From assembly GCF_000196255.1 (NCBI RefSeq), contig NC_006370.1, forward strand, positions 2,741,411 through 2,805,410: a stretch of DNA of 64,000 bases, given 5' to 3'. Below, piece after piece: positions 1 through 10,611 of the stretch. The translations under genes and the position numbers were made by a program. Source of the stretch: Photobacterium profundum SS9. Its GTDB lineage: Bacteria > Pseudomonadota > Gammaproteobacteria > Enterobacterales > Vibrionaceae. The notes beneath the pieces were generated by a model. That model did not search any database. It saw only the letters and a list, made by a program, of their open reading frames with translations, and was not told where the DNA came from. Within the stretch, counting starts at the first letter, position 1. Each line of letters opens with the position of its first letter.

Positions 1-3000
1 GCGCCAGATTCAGCCTGTAGCCAACCGTCTGTACCACGGTTTACTTCAATGCTTAATTCTAGGTAGTTACGGTAATCCAGTAACTCTTCACCTAAGATTT
101 GTGGTGAACGTTGACCCATATCAATATGAGGATTCAAGCGCTGGAACAACTTCGCAATAGCTTCAGAGAAAGTTAAGCGGTTATTACCAAATAAATCTTG
201 ATGTTGATCTTGCTGTTCAGCCAAACCACTCAATAATGATTCGTGCGTCTCGCGTACTTTAACGTTTAGACGTACACCACTAACCTGCCCAAAACCGATA
301 TTTTGCAAACCTTGGTTTAGCATACGAATACGGTTTTGCTCACGCTGAATCGTTTTACGAATAATATTCGCAACAGAATCAGAGCTGATAGCCAAACGCT
401 GTTCACGTGCTGTTAGCTCTTCAGTAAGGCGCGCGAGTTCAACTTCCATCTCTTCAATCGCTTCAACCGGATCATCGGTACGAATGATATCGTGACGAAT
501 ACGTTCACGAAGGTGTTGATAAACAGCAATGTAGAACAACACTTTTCGCTCTGGACGCGAGATATCTTCAGAAGCACGTAAGGCATCACGCAGGTTTTCG
601 TTGTCTGCGACTGCAAGACGTAAAGCACCTAATGATTTATCGGATAATGAACGTAATTCATCCGCAGACATGTACGCCATTTCACGACGGTGTAGACGGC
701 GCTCAACGTCATTTTCGCGTGCTAAACGCAATACTGCACACCAGCCCGCTTTCGCGTTCACGACTAACTTACGAATATCTTGGTAGTCTTTACCCACTTT
801 ACGTAGGCGTTTCACCAGCGATTTCATTTCGAGTTCAATCGATGTAATTGCTTTTTCTAGCTCGCTGCGACGATTACGCGAACTGTGTAGACGTTCGTTA
901 AGCTCATCACGGCGAATGCGGGCACGTTCTTCTGCTTCAATATCAGCACGCACACCCAACTCTTGCAATTCACGTTCGAACTCTAGCACTGTTTCACGTT
1001 TGGCTTGATGCGAGCTTTTTAACGACGCCATTAACTGGTTGTACTGATTAGCTTGTGCACGTGCTTGTTTCAGGGCATCACGGCAACGTGTACGTTCATG
1101 CTCTGCTGCTACCAATTTCGCTTTAAGCTGCTCATTAAGCTCTGAGCTTTTGTTCACTAACTCAACAGAGTCAATATACGTGAAGTGATGGCGACGCTCT
1201 ACCAAATCTGCCACAGCAAAAATCTGCGTCTTTAGAGCTTGTAGTCGGCTATCTGCATCAACATAGCTTGTTTGTAGCGCATCAAATTGCTCAGGATCCG
1301 CATCAAGAGCAGATACTAGGCCTTCAAGCTCTGTAATGGCTTTGCCATGGCGGTCTAAGTAATTGCGCGCTTCATCAAGTTGTGAAAGCTGTTGCTCTAC
1401 ATCTGTAAAGCGAGCTGTTAATGTCTCATCTTCTAACAGATTAACAAGCGGATTCAATTTACCTAATAATGCTAACCCTTCACGCGCAGCGACAAGCTGA
1501 CTGCGTTGCTGTTGCTCTTTAGCAGCGGCATCGGCTAATTGACGGGTCGCTTGATTACGCTTTTCTCTTGCAAGCTTTAACTCAGCTTCAGGGTCGGCAT
1601 TGAATGCTAGCGACATGTGTGTTGCAACAAAGCGATTAAAGCTCTGATATAAACGCTGTAGCTTTTGCGAATCAAATGCCGATTTCGCGTGGTCTTCAAC
1701 CAGCTGATCACGCTCTTCACGCAATTGCTCTAGACGTTGTTCACGAGCTGCTCGTCCAAATAGTGGTACCTTCGGATAGCGAGAATAGCGCAATTGGCGA
1801 TCGTTCAAATGAACGCATATCGCACCGTCTAATTCATCAACATCAAAGCCGCTATCATCAAATGAATCAACATCGCCTTCAATAATGTAAAGATCGTCTG
1901 GGCAATCGTCTAATGCGACGAGCTTATCTTTAACATCTTTCAGATCGGGCACAACAATCGCGTGGCGAGCAGGGCCGTACATTGCGCTGAAATATGGGGC
2001 ATCCGCTAAAGTGATGTCATCATAAATTTCAGACAACAAGCTACCACCAAGTGTCTCAGCTAAGCCACGTAAACGCGTATCATCGCTGCCACCAGGTTGA
2101 GCAAGACGTTCAATATTCAGCTCAAGTTGCTGCTTACGCTGGGCAAGTTGATCACGGTGAGCAGATACTTCACGTTCATTATCTAACGTTTGTTGCATTG
2201 TATTCATAACAGACTGACTGTCTGTTAATTCTGCATCGACCTGATCAGACAGTTTTTCAAGTGCATCAGATGCGGCAATCCATGCGGGTGCCGACGCTTC
2301 TAAAGACTTAATTTGAGTGCCTAGTTGTTGCTCTTGACGACGTAAATCATTACGTTGTTCAACTAATGTTTCTTGTTCTTGCTCAAGGCTTTCGAACGTT
2401 GCCTCATGACGAGCTTGCTCTTCAGCTAACATTAACTCGCTATCTACAACGGTTGCAAAACGCTTGCTGTAGCTTTCTGCCAACTCAGTCGCTTGACGTT
2501 GATTACGTACACTGCGTTCAAGATCACGATACTGACCTTTTAGCTGATCGCCTCGTTCTGAAACCGCACGAAGGCGGCGAGCATGGGTGATTAATTCACG
2601 AGCTTTTTGACCAGCAGTTGCACGGTCAATCGCACCCGCAATGGTCTGGACAATTTTCAGACCTTTCTCAAATTGTTCTGCTGCCGCAGACGACATATCC
2701 AACTTGTGTTTAAGCGCCAATAAAGCTGTGGTTTGTAATTCTTGGTCACGCTTTAGTTGCGACAAATATGCAGGTGCGTTATCAGCCAATAAATCATTAG
2801 CATTCGACAGTTCACGCGCTTTTTCTAAAGCATGAACCGCTTGTTGATATTGTAAAGCACGGGTTTGCTGCATATTCAATGCTTGCTGGTAATCAGCAAG
2901 CTGAGTCTTCAAGCTATCAACTTCTTCTTCAGTTAATACGGCTTGTTCTTCAGCCATTGCAAGTTGTTCAGCCGCTTCTTCAACGACCATTACCTGCTCT

Positions 3001-4091
3001 TCAAGACGCTCGGTTAATTCTTCTAGATCTTCTTTATAACGTTCGATCTTTTCTTGCTGACGTACTGCATTTTGTACAAGTTGCAGATGATCAGACGCTG
3101 CTTGATGATCTTGCTCTAAAGCACTTTCACGATCATTTAATTCGTCTAGCTCGCCTGACATGTTAGTCAGTGAGTTATGTTGATCGCCCAGTATCTTGCG
3201 TGAACCTAATAATTCACCCCGTAATTTCAGTGTTGTCTCTAACTTATTACGACGTTCATTAGCATGACGCATATAATCAGCCGCAACATAGTGTGTTGCT
3301 TCAGAGATCAAATGCTTAAATAAATCACGATCGCTTTGAGTCAGCTTAATAGCTTCTAACGTCATGCGATTTTCACGCAGTGCGGCTTCCATATCTTGGA
3401 AAGCTTTTTTCACACCGGAGTTATGTGGTAATAAGTAGTCACGTAACGAACGGGTAATGGCACTTGAAATACCACCGTAAAGTGATGCTTCAATTAAACG
3501 ATAGAATTTAGAGCGGTCTTGGGTATTACGCAATTTCTTTGGCAATACACCAAATTCAAACATTTGCGTGTGATAATCCGTAACAGAATTAAAGGCTTTA
3601 AACTGCACACCGTCATATTCACCCGCAACTTCTTTCACTTCATTAATTTGACGAACACGAGCCTGATTTTCAGACAAAGTTTCAACCAATAATTCAGTCG
3701 GTTTAACGTGTGATGGCAAACCTTGAATAAGAAACGGTTTAATATCGACTTTTTTATCGCGACCCGCAACTTGCTGCAGTTTTACACCAAAAATAATACG
3801 CTGCTTTTTCGAGTTAACGACATCCAATGCCGCATAACACGTACCCGGTTTTAACTTACCGTGCAAGCCTTTATCACGAGAGGCATTTGAGCTCCCCGCT
3901 TCTGTGGTATTGCGAAAATGCAGCAAACTTTGATCTGGAATTAACGTCGTGATGAACGCAGCCATGGCGGTGGATTTACCCGCACCATTACCGCCAGATA
4001 ATGTGGTAACCAAATTATCGATATCAAAAGTACGGGCAAAAAAACCGTTCCAATTGACCATTGTGAGTGATTGATACTTACCGCGTTCCAT
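1..4091 (-). CDS. mukB: Chromosome partition protein MukB (C-terminus missing)
   Basis: MukB is the SMC-like ATPase of the MukBEF condensin, which loops and compacts the chromosome. About 1363 codons are present; E. coli MukB has 1486 residues, so roughly 120 C-terminal residues lie outside the window. The N-terminal head carries the Walker A motif GGNGAGKST at residues 33-41. Long heptad-rich coiled-coil stretches follow, with the hinge region in the middle. The ABC signature and Walker B motifs of the C-terminal head would fall beyond the window edge. The ATG (4091-4089) overlaps the mukE stop codon as TGATG, so translation is probably coupled. The 5' end is intact; the truncation is caused by the window, not by mutation. 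Confidence 0.97.
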   Translation of the reverse strand, partial: MERGKYQSLTMVNWNGFFARTFDIDNLVTTLSGGNGAGKSTAMAAFITTLIPDQSLLHFRNTTEAGSSNASRDKGLHGKLKPGTCYAALDVVNSKKQRIIFGVKLQQVAGRDKKVDIKPFLIQGLPSHVKPTELLVETLSENQARVRQINEVKEVAGEYDGVQFKAFNSVTDYHTQMFEFGVLPKKLRNTQDRSKFYRLIEASLYGGISSAITRSLRDYLLPHNSGVKKAFQDMEAALRENRMTLEAIKLTQSDRDLFKHLISEATHYVAADYMRHANERRNKLETTLKLRGELLGSRKILGDQHNSLTNMSGELDELNDRESALEQDHQAASDHLQLVQNAVRQQEKIERYKEDLEELTERLEEQVMVVEEAAEQLAMAEEQAVLTEEEVDSLKTQLADYQQALNMQQTRALQYQQAVHALEKARELSNANDLLADNAPAYLSQLKRDQELQTTALLALKHKLDMSSAAAEQFEKGLKIVQTIAGAIDRATAGQKARELITHARRLRAVSERGDQLKGQYRDLERSVRNQRQATELAESYSKRFATVVDSELMLAEEQARHEATFESLEQEQETLVEQRNDLRRQEQQLGTQIKSLEASAPAWIAASDALEKLSDQVDAELTDSQSVMNTMQQTLDNEREVSAHRDQLAQRKQQLELNIERLAQPGGSDDTRLRGLAETLGGSLLSEIYDDITLADAPYFSAMYGPARHAIVVPDLKDVKDKLVALDDCPDDLYIIEGDVDSFDDSGFDVDELDGAICVHLNDRQLRYSRYPKVPLFGRAAREQRLEQLREERDQLVEDHAKSAFDSQKLQRLYQSFNRFVATHMSLAFNADPEAELKLAREKRNQATRQLADAAAKEQQQRSQLVAAREGLALLGKLNPLVNLLEDETLTARFTDVEQQLSQLDEARNYLDRHGKAITELEGLVSALDADPEQFDALQTSYVDADSRLQALKTQIFAVADLVERRHHFTYIDSVELVNKSSELNEQLKAKLVAAEHERTRCRDALKQARAQANQYNQLMASLKSSHQAKRETVLEFERELQELGVRADIEAEERARIRRDELNERLHSSRNRRSELEKAITSIELEMKSLVKRLRKVGKDYQDIRKLVVNAKAGWCAVLRLARENDVERRLHRREMAYMSADELRSLSDKSLGALRLAVADNENLRDALRASEDISRPERKVLFYIAVYQHLRERIRHDIIRTDDPVEAIEEMEVELARLTEELTAREQRLAISSDSVANIIRKTIQREQNRIRMLNQGLQNIGFGQVSGVRLNVKVRETHESLLSGLAEQQDQHQDLFGNNRLTFSEAIAKLFQRLNPHIDMGQRSPQILGEELLDYRNYLELSIEVNRGTDGWLQAESG

Positions 4092-4825
4092 CAGACTTCA
4101 CCTTCTTGCATTGTCAGCTCTGAATCATGATGCCCCGTGTCATCCGCGTCAAACCCATCAAGTAAGCTTGATTGGCTTGGTTCTTGTTGATGCACAACAG
4201 CTTCACCGTCACGAATTAGGCGTAATTGCGCTTCGCGCACATCATCACCTGTACGGACATCTGCACCAAAACGGAATACCGACTCACTGATACGGAATTT
4301 ACCATTTTCACCAATTGGGATAAGCATACCGATACGGCGTAAACGACGAAGCGACGTTTTCACTTTGTCGTACAGTTTTTCACGATCAAGATCGGAACCC
4401 GATGCACGGTGTGTAACAAACTTCATTAGCTTTTTTTCATCAGCTAACACTAACAGTTCATCAAACAGCTCTTGATTGGTAAAAATACCTTCATGGGCAA
4501 GACGCTCAGGGCTAAGGTATAAGAAACACAGCACTTTACCGACCAGCATGTCGATTTCAGACAACACTGAACGACCAATCAATGATGTTGAACGTGGACG
4601 CAAATAGAAGAACCCTTCTGGTGCGCGAATAAGTTCGGTATTGTAACGGCGGTAAAACATACCTAACTCACGCTCAAACTCGATAAGTAAAGCGTGGTTA
4701 TCTAAATCTTCGCTAGAAACATGACGACCCGATCGGAGCGCATTATCTAGCGCCGGAAAAAGTGGGTTAGCTATCGCTTTTGCCAATTTTTCAGGCATAT
4801 ATTCTTCAATATTTATCGATGACAT
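4091..4825 (-). CDS. mukE: Chromosome partition protein MukE
   Basis: MukE is a winged-helix (kite) subunit that binds the MukF kleisin and DNA in MukBEF. The open frame extends upstream to 4882, but the conserved family N-terminus [15 protein letters not shown] begins at the ATG at 4825, giving 244 residues against about 234 in E. coli. An AAGG motif lies about 10 bases before this start. The gene overlaps the end of mukF by 20 bases and the start of mukB by one base. The core ([28 protein letters not shown]) is strongly conserved; the C-terminal 25 residues are acidic and variable, as in other MukE proteins. Confidence 0.96.
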   Translation of the reverse strand: MSSINIEEYMPEKLAKAIANPLFPALDNALRSGRHVSSEDLDNHALLIEFERELGMFYRRYNTELIRAPEGFFYLRPRSTSLIGRSVLSEIDMLVGKVLCFLYLSPERLAHEGIFTNQELFDELLVLADEKKLMKFVTHRASGSDLDREKLYDKVKTSLRRLRRIGMLIPIGENGKFRISESVFRFGADVRTGDDVREAQLRLIRDGEAVVHQQEPSQSSLLDGFDADDTGHHDSELTMQEGEV

Positions 4826-6128
4826 TGGCTTGTACCTTGGCTCCATGTTCATTAATCGCTTCCCAATCAGGCTGAATGGCATTGAAGTCAGACTCGGAAT
4901 ACCCCAGTCTTACAGCCTGATCAATCACAATTCGCGTTACATCAAAATGTCGCGCTTGTGGGTGTTGAGCCAAATAATCTTTCAGAAGCAAGCTCAAATT
5001 AATGGCTGCACCTGTTTCTTTATGGGCTTGTAGCATTTCAGCAACTTGTTCAGAAAGCTGATCATTAACTTGGCTAAGTTCTTCAAACTCCATTTCTTCA
5101 GGTACTATACCTGTTACTTCATCATCACGTAAAACTAAGGTTTCATCGCGCATATCAAGTAAACGTTCGGCATCGGCATACGTAAGAAGCCATGGGTTGT
5201 CGAAGTAATCTGTTACCGATTGGCGTAAACGCTGGCTAAATGCCCGGTTCTTATCCATATCGATAGCTGTTCGAATAAATTTATGTACGTGGCGATCATA
5301 ACCAATCCACAAGTCAATCGCTTGCTGACCCCAGCTGATAATACGGTCTAGCTTCATTTGTAGTATAAAAATCATGCCATCAACGAAATCCAGCTCACTA
5401 TTGCCCTGTACTTCTTCTTGGATGATCAATAACTGCGTTTGCAATTGATCACCTGCAGCTTGCAAGGTATCTTGCAATTCTCGTAACGTGCTTGATGTTT
5501 CGTTAAGCAACGCTTCACAGTTAGTAATTGCCGCTCGCCAATCTTGAGTCAACAATTCAGCGATATTGGTTTTCACCTGCAGCTGCTGTTCATCCATTGT
5601 GCGCTGGTTTAAATCAATGCGGTCAAAAATTTCTGCCACTGAATATTTCAACACTGCGTAAACATTCAGTCGCCAGTGCTTCTCGTTACCGCCTTTTTGC
5701 GCGGCATCTGCTGCTTTGTTAATTTCATCAGCAACCATCGCTAATTGAATTGACAATTTCAGCGTCGAATACTCACGTTGACGTACGTAGTAGTCTGTTA
5801 TACCTAGCGCTAATGGACTTAAACGGTAAATACTTGCACCGTCGTTCACTTCACTGGTAAAGCGCGTAATTAAGCGCTGACGTACTAATTCATTTATGGC
5901 GTTGTTGGCACGAAAGGCTAGAGTTTCTTTTGATTGATCAAATAAATCGCTCACAATACGGAACGCATCAATCAGCTCTCCTTCCCCTAATTCTTCATCA
6001 AAGCGATCGCCACTTAATACAGCAATCGCCAACAAGAACGCCAGCCGTTCGGTTGGTAAGTTAAGCGAGAAATCATGCTGCTTAACCCAAGTCACCAACT
6101 CAGGAACGGTCTGGGAAACTTCACTCAT
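4806..6128 (-). CDS. mukF: Chromosome partition protein MukF (kleisin)
   Basis: MukF bridges the MukB heads and dimerises through an N-terminal winged-helix region. The product is 440 residues, the same length as E. coli MukF. The N-terminus ([16 protein letters not shown], then [12 protein letters not shown]) and the helical middle section match the family. The ATG at 6128 is preceded by AAGGAC at a good distance. It is the second gene of cmoM-mukF-mukE-mukB, as in E. coli. A 21-bp tandem repeat lies in the short gap before it. Confidence 0.97.
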   Translation of the reverse strand: MSEVSQTVPELVTWVKQHDFSLNLPTERLAFLLAIAVLSGDRFDEELGEGELIDAFRIVSDLFDQSKETLAFRANNAINELVRQRLITRFTSEVNDGASIYRLSPLALGITDYYVRQREYSTLKLSIQLAMVADEINKAADAAQKGGNEKHWRLNVYAVLKYSVAEIFDRIDLNQRTMDEQQLQVKTNIAELLTQDWRAAITNCEALLNETSSTLRELQDTLQAAGDQLQTQLLIIQEEVQGNSELDFVDGMIFILQMKLDRIISWGQQAIDLWIGYDRHVHKFIRTAIDMDKNRAFSQRLRQSVTDYFDNPWLLTYADAERLLDMRDETLVLRDDEVTGIVPEEMEFEELSQVNDQLSEQVAEMLQAHKETGAAINLSLLLKDYLAQHPQARHFDVTRIVIDQAVRLGYSESDFNAIQPDWEAINEHGAKVQANVIDKY

Positions 6129-6147
6129 CCGTTGTCCTTATTGCTAT

Positions 6148-6189
6148 TATGTTCTTTTCTATGGGTAATATGTTCTTTTATAAGGGTAA
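6148..6189. repeat. 21-bp tandem duplication between cmoM and mukF
   Basis: Two adjacent 21-base copies (6148-6168 and 6169-6189) differ at two positions. Each contains TATGTTCTTTT followed by GGGTAA. They occupy most of the 68-base cmoM-mukF spacer, just upstream of the mukF ribosome binding site. Confidence 0.7.
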
Positions 6190-6196
6190 ATAGTGC

Positions 6197-7009
6197 TTAT
6201 TCACAGTTACTGCCGTTCACTTGCATCTCTTCGCACAAGGGTTTACGTGCATAAACGTGAATATAGCGCCCCAAAGACAAATAAGGTTCCTGACGACAAA
6301 GCTTTTGCTCCATCTCAAGAACTTGTTCAAAACTGTAATCACCCACCATCGCATTTTGCATGTAATCGTGAAAAGTGCGTACGCCAGTTTTGCCTAAAAT
6401 AGTTAATCCCGCGTTAATCAGGCAACTATACACCTCATCGGGCTTAATGCCTTGCTGCGGTTGCAGCTTAAAACGCTTACGATGAGGCATACCTTGTTCT
6501 ATGTGCGTCAAATTACCACAAATTAGGTTTTTGAATAGCAACCCATTGTAGTTGTAAAACATCACTGAAATAACACCGCCTGGTTTGACTTGTTCCAATA
6601 ATTGATCAAGTACCGCAATTGGATCCGATAGCCACTCCATCACGGCATGAAAAAGCACCAAATCGACAGGTTCATCAAGATGGTCACCAATATGCTGAAC
6701 AGGACTATGAACTAAGCGATATTGCTCAAGAAGTCCATTTTTAGCAATTTCCTGCTCGGCGAGTGTCAGCATTTCACCAGAAAGATCACATAAAGTGACA
6801 TAGTGACCTAACTCTGCAACTTTTTGTGACAATTGTCCGATACCCCCACCAGCGTCTAAAACACGCAGCGGAATATCACCGTCGAACCCAGATAGAATCT
6901 GCTCTATATCCTGCCAGACAACTGTTTGTCGGATCTGCCCTTTGGCAGTGCCATATATGTTTTTCGCAAATTTTTGCGCTAAATCATCAAAATTTCGATC
7001 TTCGATCAC
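6197..7009 (-). CDS. cmoM: tRNA 5-carboxymethoxyuridine methyltransferase CmoM
   Basis: CmoM (formerly SmtA) methylates cmo5U at the wobble position of certain tRNAs, using S-adenosylmethionine. The product is 270 residues, close to the E. coli length of 261. The N-terminus IEDRNFDDLAQKFAKNIYG is typical of the family. The SAM-binding glycine loop VLDAGGGIG is at residues 50-58, followed by the acidic strand end LCDLSGEML. The start appears to be GTG at 7009, because the conserved N-terminus begins directly after it; no strong ribosome binding site is visible. It heads the muk operon, as in E. coli. Confidence 0.94.
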   Translation of the reverse strand: MIEDRNFDDLAQKFAKNIYGTAKGQIRQTVVWQDIEQILSGFDGDIPLRVLDAGGGIGQLSQKVAELGHYVTLCDLSGEMLTLAEQEIAKNGLLEQYRLVHSPVQHIGDHLDEPVDLVLFHAVMEWLSDPIAVLDQLLEQVKPGGVISVMFYNYNGLLFKNLICGNLTHIEQGMPHRKRFKLQPQQGIKPDEVYSCLINAGLTILGKTGVRTFHDYMQNAMVGDYSFEQVLEMEQKLCRQEPYLSLGRYIHVYARKPLCEEMQVNGSNCE

Positions 7010-7131
7010 GGCAACTTTACGTTATGATAGTGGTTCAAAAAAAGTGAAGCTTATTTTCTCACAAGCGTTATAGGAATAAAGGCTTGTGATGCTTTTTCAA
7101 GCTTGATTGCTGAAATTTCGGACGACATTAC

Positions 7132-7986
7132 ATGTTTGAACTAAAAAAAATGATATCTGCCTTACTTATGCCCCTACCCGCGATGCTTATTCTTGGGTTT
7201 ATCGGGTTATTGATTTTATGGTTTACCCGTCGAAAAGGACTTGCTTCTGGCTTTATCGCTTTTGCGTTCTTAGGAATTTTCATGGTCTCTTTCCAACCGA
7301 TTGCGACTAGTTTATTACGCCCATTAGAAACAGAAAACCAACCATTTGTGCCGTCGTCAACACCTGTAGATTACATCATGGTACTTGGAAGTGGGCATGT
7401 TATTGACAAGGCAATGCCAATAACATCCGAATTATCCCGTGCTGCCCTAATGCGCCTATCTGAAGGCATGCGCATTTATCGTCTATTTCCTGGTTCTAAA
7501 TTGATTCTATCCGGTTATGGCGGTGGCAGTGATATAAGCCAAGCACGTATGATGGCAAAAGTCGCATTAGCGCTAGGGGTGAACAAATCTGATATTTTAT
7601 TACTTGAAACGGCCCGAGATACTTGGGAAGAAGCATTTCAAGCAGCCTCTGTTGTGGGTGATAAAAATATGGTGCTCGTTACCTCAGCAAGCCACATGAC
7701 CCGTGCGTTATATGAGTTTAATCAGGCAGGACTAACCCCAACACCCGCACCCACTAACTTTTTAGCCAGTAATAAAATTAAGCAACCATGGGATAGATAC
7801 GCGCCTAAAGCAAAGTACTTAGAGCAAACTGAGCGCTATTGGCATGAAACCATGGGGCAGATTTGGCAAAGAATACGCGATACAGCAGCAAACGTTGAAA
7901 AAGATAAAGTGAATAAATCCAATAAGAATGCTGATATCAACCCTGTCGAAATATTGGATGAAAACGACAGCACTGCCACGCCATAA
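7132..7986 (+). CDS. elyC: Envelope biogenesis factor ElyC (DUF218)
   Basis: ElyC is an inner-membrane protein needed for normal peptidoglycan assembly at low temperature in E. coli and affects use of the undecaprenyl carrier. The product is 284 residues (E. coli 259). Two hydrophobic segments occupy about residues 9-31 and 37-55. They are followed by a DUF218 domain with VDYIMVLGSG, the PGSKLILSG strand and LVTSASHMTRA. The last 25 residues are rich in Lys, Asn and Asp and extend beyond the E. coli protein. It is divergent from cmoM, as in E. coli, with a 122-base shared promoter region. Confidence 0.92.
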   Translation: MFELKKMISALLMPLPAMLILGFIGLLILWFTRRKGLASGFIAFAFLGIFMVSFQPIATSLLRPLETENQPFVPSSTPVDYIMVLGSGHVIDKAMPITSELSRAALMRLSEGMRIYRLFPGSKLILSGYGGGSDISQARMMAKVALALGVNKSDILLLETARDTWEEAFQAASVVGDKNMVLVTSASHMTRALYEFNQAGLTPTPAPTNFLASNKIKQPWDRYAPKAKYLEQTERYWHETMGQIWQRIRDTAANVEKDKVNKSNKNADINPVEILDENDSTATP

Positions 7987-8317
7987 AACGCTGTAGTAAA
8001 ATCGCACAAAACCAACATAAGGCTAACATTCATTGTTAGCCTTTTTTATTCACCAAACAAATACTTCTTTTGCTTAGCTTTTCTGCTTGAAGCACAACTT
8101 TTACCCCTTATTACTAAAAGTTTTATTATGTGCGATTTTTATATAGCAAATTCGCCTAAAAGTGCTAACGGTTTTGCGACTCACGTCATATTATCAACGT
8201 CCTAAGCATATTGATGCTTCTGTCGATATTTCTTAAACATTTTTAGACACAACACACTTTTGTAATAAGTAAGTAAACGGACTTACCGCTTAATTTCTCT
8301 TTTTTAGGATTCCACCC
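7987..8317. other. Intergenic region elyC-tcyP
   Basis: This 331-base gap holds the elyC terminator near its left end and, further right, an AT-rich leader that must contain the tcyP promoter. No open frame with a credible start was seen, and I could not assign a specific operator. Confidence 0.6.
8019..8047 (+). terminator. Rho-independent terminator of elyC
   Basis: Stem GGCTAACA (8021-8028) pairs with TGTTAGCC (8034-8041) around a five-base loop and is followed by a run of T. It lies about 35 bases after the elyC stop. Confidence 0.85.
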
Positions 8318-9715
8318 ATGATTTATCCCATTATTAACTTGGCATTTTTTGCCCTACTCATTGCTTTATTGCTGAAGCAACAGCGCACTGAACAAACTCT
8401 TTCTAAGCGCGTATTTACCAGCCTTGGTTTGGGGGTACTTTTTGGTGGTGCATTACAACTTATTTATGGTGGTGGCAGCCAAATAGTTGCAGACACACTT
8501 GAATACGTGAACATTGTCGGTGCCGGTTATGTCAGCCTACTGAAAATGATCATCATGCCGTTAATCATGGTATCGATCATTGGCGCCATAGTGAAAGTGA
8601 AAGACGCTGGTTCATTGGGTAAAATCTCAGGGTTAACCATTGGTATTCTGCTGGCGACAACCGCTGCTTCAGCGTTAATTGGTATTCTTGTTAGCAATAT
8701 GTTTGGCTTATCTGCCGATGGCATTGTGCAGGGTGCTCGGGAAATTGCACGTGGTGAAATGCTTGAATCACGCTTAACGAACATTGAAGCGGTGTCGTTT
8801 GCTGACATGGTTATTTCTTTCTTTCCTGGTAACCCATTTGCTGACTTAGCGGGTAGCCGTGCAACATCCACCATTGCCGTTGTTATCTTCTCTGCTTTCA
8901 TTGGTGTAGCAAGCCTGAGTGTTATGCGTACTCACCCTGAATTGGGTGCAAGCTTCGAAAAGTTCATTAACGTTGCTCAAGAAATTGTTCGTACATTAGT
9001 GCGTATGGTACTTAGCCTAACGCCTTACGGTGTTCTTGCATTGATGACCAAGGTTGTCGCAGGCTCTAACTATGCTGATATTCTAAGCCTAATTAATTTT
9101 GTGATAGCGTCTTACGTTGGCTTAGCACTGCTCCTTGTTATGCATTTGGTTCTTGTTTCATTCGTCGGTGTTAACCCAATTCGTTTCTTGAAGAAAATTC
9201 TTCCGGTACTGCTATTTGCTTTCACTTCGCGTTCAAGCGCTGGCACTATCCCACTAAATATTGATACACAAGTTAAGCAACTGGGTAACGGTGAAGGTGT
9301 TTCAAACTTCTCGGCATCATTCGGAGCAACAATGGGCCAGAATGGCTGTGCAGGTTTATACCCTGCGATGCTTGCAGTAATGATTGCACCCACCATTGGC
9401 ATTAACCCACTAGACCCAGGTTTCATTGCTACGCTTATTGCGATTGTAACAATTAGTTCATTTGGTATTGCGGGTGTGGGTGGTGGCGCAACATTTGCTG
9501 CGCTAATTGTTCTTTCTGCACTTGATATGCCTGTTGCGCTTGCTGGTCTGCTTATCTCGATCGAACCATTGATTGATATGGGCCGTACTGCTGTAAACGT
9601 CAGTGGTGCAATGACAGCCGGTACCATTACTTCTCGTGTACTGGGTCAAGCTGATGACACCATCTTCAATCAAGATCTTGAAACAGATACAACAGCTGAT
9701 ACTGCGAAAGTGTAG
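8318..9715 (+). CDS. tcyP: L-cystine transporter TcyP (dicarboxylate/cation symporter family)
   Basis: TcyP imports L-cystine, a sulfur and cysteine source, across the inner membrane. The product is 465 residues (E. coli TcyP/YdjN 463) with many hydrophobic segments. The family hallmarks are visible: the serine-rich re-entrant loop FAFTSRSSAGTIPLN and the substrate/ion segment SASFGATMGQNGCAGLYPA. Also seen are GVGGGATFAALIVLSA and EPLIDMGRTAVNVSG. An AGGA motif precedes the ATG. It stands alone between two terminators. Similarity to E. coli TcyP runs along the whole length, so cystine is a better assignment than glutamate or a dicarboxylate. Confidence 0.9.
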   Translation: MIYPIINLAFFALLIALLLKQQRTEQTLSKRVFTSLGLGVLFGGALQLIYGGGSQIVADTLEYVNIVGAGYVSLLKMIIMPLIMVSIIGAIVKVKDAGSLGKISGLTIGILLATTAASALIGILVSNMFGLSADGIVQGAREIARGEMLESRLTNIEAVSFADMVISFFPGNPFADLAGSRATSTIAVVIFSAFIGVASLSVMRTHPELGASFEKFINVAQEIVRTLVRMVLSLTPYGVLALMTKVVAGSNYADILSLINFVIASYVGLALLLVMHLVLVSFVGVNPIRFLKKILPVLLFAFTSRSSAGTIPLNIDTQVKQLGNGEGVSNFSASFGATMGQNGCAGLYPAMLAVMIAPTIGINPLDPGFIATLIAIVTISSFGIAGVGGGATFAALIVLSALDMPVALAGLLISIEPLIDMGRTAVNVSGAMTAGTITSRVLGQADDTIFNQDLETDTTADTAKV

Positions 9716-9752
9716 TCTGGTTAAATGTAGATTGTTTGAAAAGATAAGATAA

Positions 9753-9787
9753 AAAAAGACCACTCATTTGAGTGGTCTTTTTATTTG
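9753..9787. terminator. Bidirectional terminator between tcyP and kdsB
   Basis: A long stem (AAGACCACTC paired with GAGTGGTCTT) is flanked by A and T runs on both sides. It can terminate tcyP on the plus strand and the kdsB operon on the minus strand. Confidence 0.85.
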
Positions 9788-9864
9788 TCTATCAACATCT
9801 TATTGATAAACAAATGAAACGTGGATAACGGCTATTTACAGATAATTGTGAACGCTTGCTACTC

Positions 9865-10611
9865 TTAGCCAATTAAAGCACGTACTTTCTCTAAATCTTC
9901 CGGTGTATCAACACCCGCGGGAGGCGCATCAATAGCAACAGCAACATGGATTTTTTCGCCATACCAAAGTACGCGAAGCTGTTCTAATGCTTCCACTTTT
10001 TCAAGGGCGCTTGGTTCCCAGTTGATGTAAGTATTTATAAACCCGGCACGATAAGCGTAAATACCGACATGACGTAATAAATTATGATGAATTTCCTTTG
10101 GTGATTTCGCATAGTTATCACGATCCCAAGGAATAGATGCTCGGCTGAAATACATCGCATAGCCATCTTTATCCAACACAACTTTTACCGCATTTGGATT
10201 AAACACTTCATCTTCGTGATCAATCTCGACACCTAGCGTTGCCATTGGTGCATTGTTGTTTGCTAGATTATCTGCGACTTGTCGAATAATGGTGTCAGGA
10301 ATTAATGGTTCATCACCTTGTACATTAACGACAATATGATCATCTGCTAACTGATATTTTTCAACCACTTCAGCAAGGCGCTCTGTGCCTGATTCATGAT
10401 CATCTCGCGTTAAACATACTTCGCCGCCGAAGGCTTTAACGGCATCAACAATACGTTGGTCATCCGTTGCTACGATCACTAGATCTGCACCGGCTTTACT
10501 AGCCTGCTCGTACACCCACTGAACCATTGGCTTGCCACCAATATCAGCCAAAGGCTTACCCGGCAGGCGGGTTGATTGATAACGCGCTGGAATAACTACC
10601 GTAAATGACAT
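9865..10611 (-). CDS. kdsB: 3-deoxy-manno-octulosonate cytidylyltransferase KdsB
   Basis: KdsB activates Kdo with CTP to CMP-Kdo for the inner core of lipopolysaccharide. The length is 248 residues, the same as E. coli. The nucleotide-binding N-terminus [15 protein letters not shown] is at residues 7-21. [10 protein letters not shown] and the catalytic-domain segment [11 protein letters not shown] are clear. The ATG overlaps the ycaR stop as TAATG, with GAGG upstream inside ycaR. It is the last gene of msbA-lpxK-ycaR-kdsB, which groups lipid A and Kdo functions. Confidence 0.97.
   Translation of the reverse strand: MSFTVVIPARYQSTRLPGKPLADIGGKPMVQWVYEQASKAGADLVIVATDDQRIVDAVKAFGGEVCLTRDDHESGTERLAEVVEKYQLADDHIVVNVQGDEPLIPDTIIRQVADNLANNNAPMATLGVEIDHEDEVFNPNAVKVVLDKDGYAMYFSRASIPWDRDNYAKSPKEIHHNLLRHVGIYAYRAGFINTYINWEPSALEKVEALEQLRVLWYGEKIHVAVAIDAPPAGVDTPEDLEKVRALIG

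Noticed and set aside
1676..3166. Plus-strand frames of 60-95 codons inside the mukB region
   Set aside because: They lie antisense to mukB; the repetitive Leu/Gln composition is what coiled-coil genes give on the opposite strand.
1..4091. mukB as a truncated pseudogene
   Set aside because: The frame is open to the window edge; the missing end is due to the cut, and no internal stop or frameshift is seen.
4826..4882. Longer MukE N-terminus
   Set aside because: The extension reads within the end of mukF and has no counterpart in the family; the ATG at 4825 fits family length and spacing.
8527..9627. Long antisense frames (124 and 171 codons) opposite tcyP
   Set aside because: They mirror a well-conserved transporter gene, have no ribosome binding site and show low-complexity translations typical of shadow frames.
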